Assembly: GCF_023156535.1 (NCBI RefSeq)
Contig: NZ_JALNMH010000004.1
Location: forward strand, 186,001 to 250,000
Length of the DNA stretch: 64,000 nt
Reading direction: 5' to 3'
DNA from: Pseudomarimonas salicorniae
Lineage (GTDB): Bacteria > Pseudomonadota > Gammaproteobacteria > Xanthomonadales > Xanthomonadaceae
Below the pieces are notes generated by a model that searched no databases, was not told where the DNA came from, and was given only the letters and a program-made list of their open reading frames with translations. How positions within the stretch are numbered: the stretch's first letter is position 1; each line of letters begins with the position of its first letter. The translations under genes and the position numbers were made by a program. Below, in pieces: positions 61,871 to 64,000 of the stretch.

Positions 61871-62974
61871 TCAGGCGAGGCGGTCCGCGACCTCCTCGGC
61901 AATGGCCAGCGAGGAGGTCAGCCCCGGCGACTCGATGCCGAACAGCTGGACCAGCCCGGCAAGGCCATGCTCGGCCTCGCCCTGGAGGACGAAATCCGGG
62001 GTCGGTGACTCGGGCCCGACCAGCTTGGGGCGCACGCCGACGAAATCGGGCAGCAGGTCCTCGTCGCGCAGGCCCGGCCACCATTCGCGGATCGCCGCGG
62101 CGAACTCGGCGCGACGGCTGTCGTCGAAGTCGTAGGCCTCGCGCTCGATGAAGCGTACGTCGGGACCGAAGCGGGGCAGGCCGGCCGCATCGAAGCCGAG
62201 ATGCACGCCAAGGCCGCTGCGCCCGGGCAGCGGATAGACCAGCCGGTCGAAGGGCACCTTGTTGCCGCGCATGCGGTAGTAGTGGCCGGCGGCGAAGTGC
62301 AGAGGTGGAACCAGGTGTTGCGGGAACCCATGGGTGCGCCGGGCGAGGGCCTGGGCGCCGAGCCCCCCGGCATTGACCAGCTGGCGGCATCGGATCGGCG
62401 ACTCGCCCCCGGCGCTGACCGCGAAGGCAGCCTCCTCGCAGTCGATACGCTCGACCTCGCAGCGGGTCAACAGCTGCCCCCCGTGACGCTGCAGTTCGGC
62501 GCTCAGCGCCATGACGTACTCGGCCACGTCGACGAAGCCGGACTGCGGCACGTCGAGCGCAGCGACGCCGCCCAGCGCGGGCTCGCGCCGGCGCAGCAAC
62601 TCGCCGTCCACCCAGTGCACCTCGCCGACGCCGTTCTCGGCGGCGCGCGCCTGGTAGTGGCGCAGGGTGTCCAGCTGGTCTTCGGTCGCCGCCACCACCC
62701 ATTTTCCGCAGCGCCGATGGGGAACCCCGCGGGCGGCACAGAAGGCGTAAAGCAGTTCGCGCCCGCGCACGCAGACGCGGGCCTTGAGCGAGCCCGGCGG
62801 ATAGTAGAGCCCGGCGTGGATCACCCCGGAATTGCGGCTGGAGACACCCTCGCCGGCGCGCGCCTCCCGCTCGACCACCAGCACCTCGCGGCCCCTCTTC
62901 GCCAGTTCGACGCCGCAGGCCAGGCCGACCACCCCGGCGCCGACCACGATGACCTCGATGTCCACCGTCGTCAT
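61871..62974 (-). CDS. FAD-dependent oxidoreductase, L-2-hydroxyglutarate oxidase-like (DAO family)
   Basis: The 367-residue protein has the FAD-binding Rossmann motif VVGAGVVGLACGVELA (10-25), VVEREARAGEGVSSRNSGVIHAG (the GxSxxNSG-type active-site loop of LhgO), and LVNAGGLGAQ near residue 200. The C-terminal block is LVQLFGIESPGLTSSLAIAEEV. LhgO-type enzymes oxidise L-2-hydroxyglutarate and pass electrons to the quinone pool. Other 2-hydroxyacids or amine substrates are possible. It is on the same strand as the chemosensory operon but separated by 100 bases. Confidence 0.83.
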   Translation of the reverse strand: MTTVDIEVIVVGAGVVGLACGVELAKRGREVLVVEREARAGEGVSSRNSGVIHAGLYYPPGSLKARVCVRGRELLYAFCAARGVPHRRCGKWVVAATEDQLDTLRHYQARAAENGVGEVHWVDGELLRRREPALGGVAALDVPQSGFVDVAEYVMALSAELQRHGGQLLTRCEVERIDCEEAAFAVSAGGESPIRCRQLVNAGGLGAQALARRTHGFPQHLVPPLHFAAGHYYRMRGNKVPFDRLVYPLPGRSGLGVHLGFDAAGLPRFGPDVRFIEREAYDFDDSRRAEFAAAIREWWPGLRDEDLLPDFVGVRPKLVGPESPTPDFVLQGEAEHGLAGLVQLFGIESPGLTSSLAIAEEVADRLA

Positions 62975-62995
62975 GCGCCGTGACCGTTCAAACGC

Positions 62996-63766
62996 CTAGT
63001 TCAGCTTGCCGGGGGCGCCGCAGCACTTCTTGAACTTCAGACCGCTGCCACACGGACAGGGGTCGTTGCGGCCGGGCAGATCGGGCCGGCGGGCGGGCGT
63101 CGGCCGCTGCCGCTCCAGGCGCTTCCAGTTGAGGTCGGCCAGCATGAAGGGGATCTCGCCGGCCATCTCGAGGCGCTCGGCGAGGGTCGGCAGCTCGATG
63201 TCCTCGGCGCCGGCCTCCTCGATCTGCTCCTGGCTGAACAGGGCCATCTGGCTGATGTCCGCGAGATCGTCGGCGACCTCCTCGTCCTCGTCGGCCCAGT
63301 GATCCCACAGCTCGCCGCGCAGGCTGACGCCCATCATGAAGCCATTGGCCCAGGCCACGCCGAGCGGCAGGTCGGCGTGCTCGGCAAGCACCTCCTCGGA
63401 AGACAGGTCGATATCGTCCGGGAAGGCCATCAGCGGTGAGGCGGACTCCAGCATCGACTGCGCGGTAGCGTCGTCGGTGTCCTCCTCGGGCAGCGGCGCG
63501 GTGGCGCGGCGCACGATGTCGTTCCACAGCGCCATCACCAGCCCGAGCGCCTCCTCGGCCTCCTGCGGGGTCTCCCAGATCTGCTCGTCGTTCCAGATGC
63601 AGGGCAGGTACTCCGAGGGCGGGACGAGGTCGGGCGTCACCACCAGGGCCGAGAGGAAGCCGTCGAGCATTTCCAGCGACATGCCGCCCTTGGGGACCAC
63701 GCGCTCTTCCAGCAGCTCGGACAGGCGGTCGACGCTGTCGTCGTCAAGGCGCGGGATGCCTGCCAT
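62996..63766 (-). CDS. UPF0149/YecA family protein with C-terminal SEC-C zinc motif
   Basis: The 256-residue protein has an N-terminal UPF0149 (YgfB/YecA) helical domain ([20 protein letters not shown], then [20 protein letters not shown]) and a C-terminal SEC-C zinc motif [13 protein letters not shown] (about residues 237-249). SEC-C motifs are known from SecA and ribosome-associated YecA. It overlaps the preceding gene's stop (GTGATG), so the two form a coupled pair; I chose the ATG at 63766 over the GTG at 63769. Confidence 0.88.
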   Translation of the reverse strand: MAGIPRLDDDSVDRLSELLEERVVPKGGMSLEMLDGFLSALVVTPDLVPPSEYLPCIWNDEQIWETPQEAEEALGLVMALWNDIVRRATAPLPEEDTDDATAQSMLESASPLMAFPDDIDLSSEEVLAEHADLPLGVAWANGFMMGVSLRGELWDHWADEDEEVADDLADISQMALFSQEQIEEAGAEDIELPTLAERLEMAGEIPFMLADLNWKRLERQRPTPARRPDLPGRNDPCPCGSGLKFKKCCGAPGKLN

Positions 63767-64000
63767 CACGCTGCTCCGTCCTGCTGGCGCAGGGCGCGCA
63801 GGAAATACGGCATCGCCGCGGCCATGGCCACCCGCTGCTCGGCGCTCGGCGCCTCGCCCTTGTCGTCATCCTCGAGCTGGATCATGCGGATCAGCAGGTC
63901 AACGCCGGCGTTGATCTCCGGCACCTTCTCCTCCAGCGCGCGCCAGCGCGGCAGGTCGAGCTGCACCGCGTAGAGGAAGCCGCCGGCCCAGCCTGCGCCG
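63766..64000 (-). CDS. UPF0149-type protein, C-terminal end (gene enters from the right edge)
   Basis: The in-frame translation reaching the edge reads [20 protein letters not shown], then [17 protein letters not shown] and ends RQQDGAA. The [10 protein letters not shown] block resembles the WxxGFL region of UPF0149/YecA proteins. Its last bases overlap the start of the next gene, so they are translationally coupled paralogues. Without the N-terminal part the family call is tentative; no SEC-C motif is present. The GTG seen at 63966 is not needed as a start. Confidence 0.6.
   Translation of the reverse strand, partial: GAGWAGGFLYAVQLDLPRWRALEEKVPEINAGVDLLIRMIQLEDDDKGEAPSAEQRVAMAAAMPYFLRALRQQDGAA

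Overview
The window comes from the chromosome of a GC-rich gammaproteobacterium, most likely of the order Lysobacterales (Xanthomonadales). The main argument is gene order. The backbone pgeF-rluD / bamD / nadE / sucDC / pilSR / pilA / pilBCD-coaE, with a TfpX/TfpZ-type accessory gene between pilR and pilA, is the arrangement I recall from that order. The assignment rests on protein recognition and synteny, not on a database search.

Left part (1-9.9 kb): pgeF (cut by the window edge) and rluD face away from bamD. A minus-strand block follows: an SGNH-fused acyltransferase-3, nadE, an STT3-like GT-C oligosaccharyltransferase homologue, a polyprenyl-phosphate type GT2 and a small methyltransferase. 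The non-nadE genes look like accessory glycan genes and are visibly less GC-rich than the backbone.

Centre (9.9-32.7 kb): sucCD diverges from the type IV pilus regulators pilS/pilR. Then come tfpZ, a sigma-54 promoter, pilA and a TMTC-like GT-C protein with C-terminal helical repeats. On the opposite strand, wedged between the pilin locus and pilBCD-coaE, lies an eight-gene glycan island: GT2, UDP-GlcNAc 2-epimerase-like protein, flippase, two methyltransferases, AsnB amidotransferase and two GT4 enzymes. No polymerase or initiating phosphoglycosyl transferase is visible. The layout suggests, but does not prove, surface-glycan or pilin glycosylation served by the adjacent GT-C enzymes.

Right part A (32.7-43 kb): mostly housekeeping genes: a bifunctional-nuclease family protein, an aspartoacylase-like exported protein, zur, gltX, a DUF4399 protein, a periplasmic cyclophilin, lpxH, an Fnr-type regulator with all four cluster cysteines, and an S9 peptidase with a YfcC-type transporter.

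Right part B (43-64 kb): a signalling block. It has a GGDEF-EAL protein, an HD-GYP protein and an HDOD-GAF protein, then three proteins of unknown role. After these comes a seven-gene chemosensory operon, CheW-CheR(TPR)-CheW-MCP-CheA(REC)-CheB-hybrid kinase. Its gene content matches the Wsp (alternative cellular function) type, but the place of the WspR diguanylate cyclase is taken by a 1166-residue hybrid kinase with four REC domains and an HPt. The window ends with an FAD oxidoreductase and two UPF0149/YecA-type genes. I saw no tRNA, rRNA, CRISPR array, insertion sequence or phage gene.
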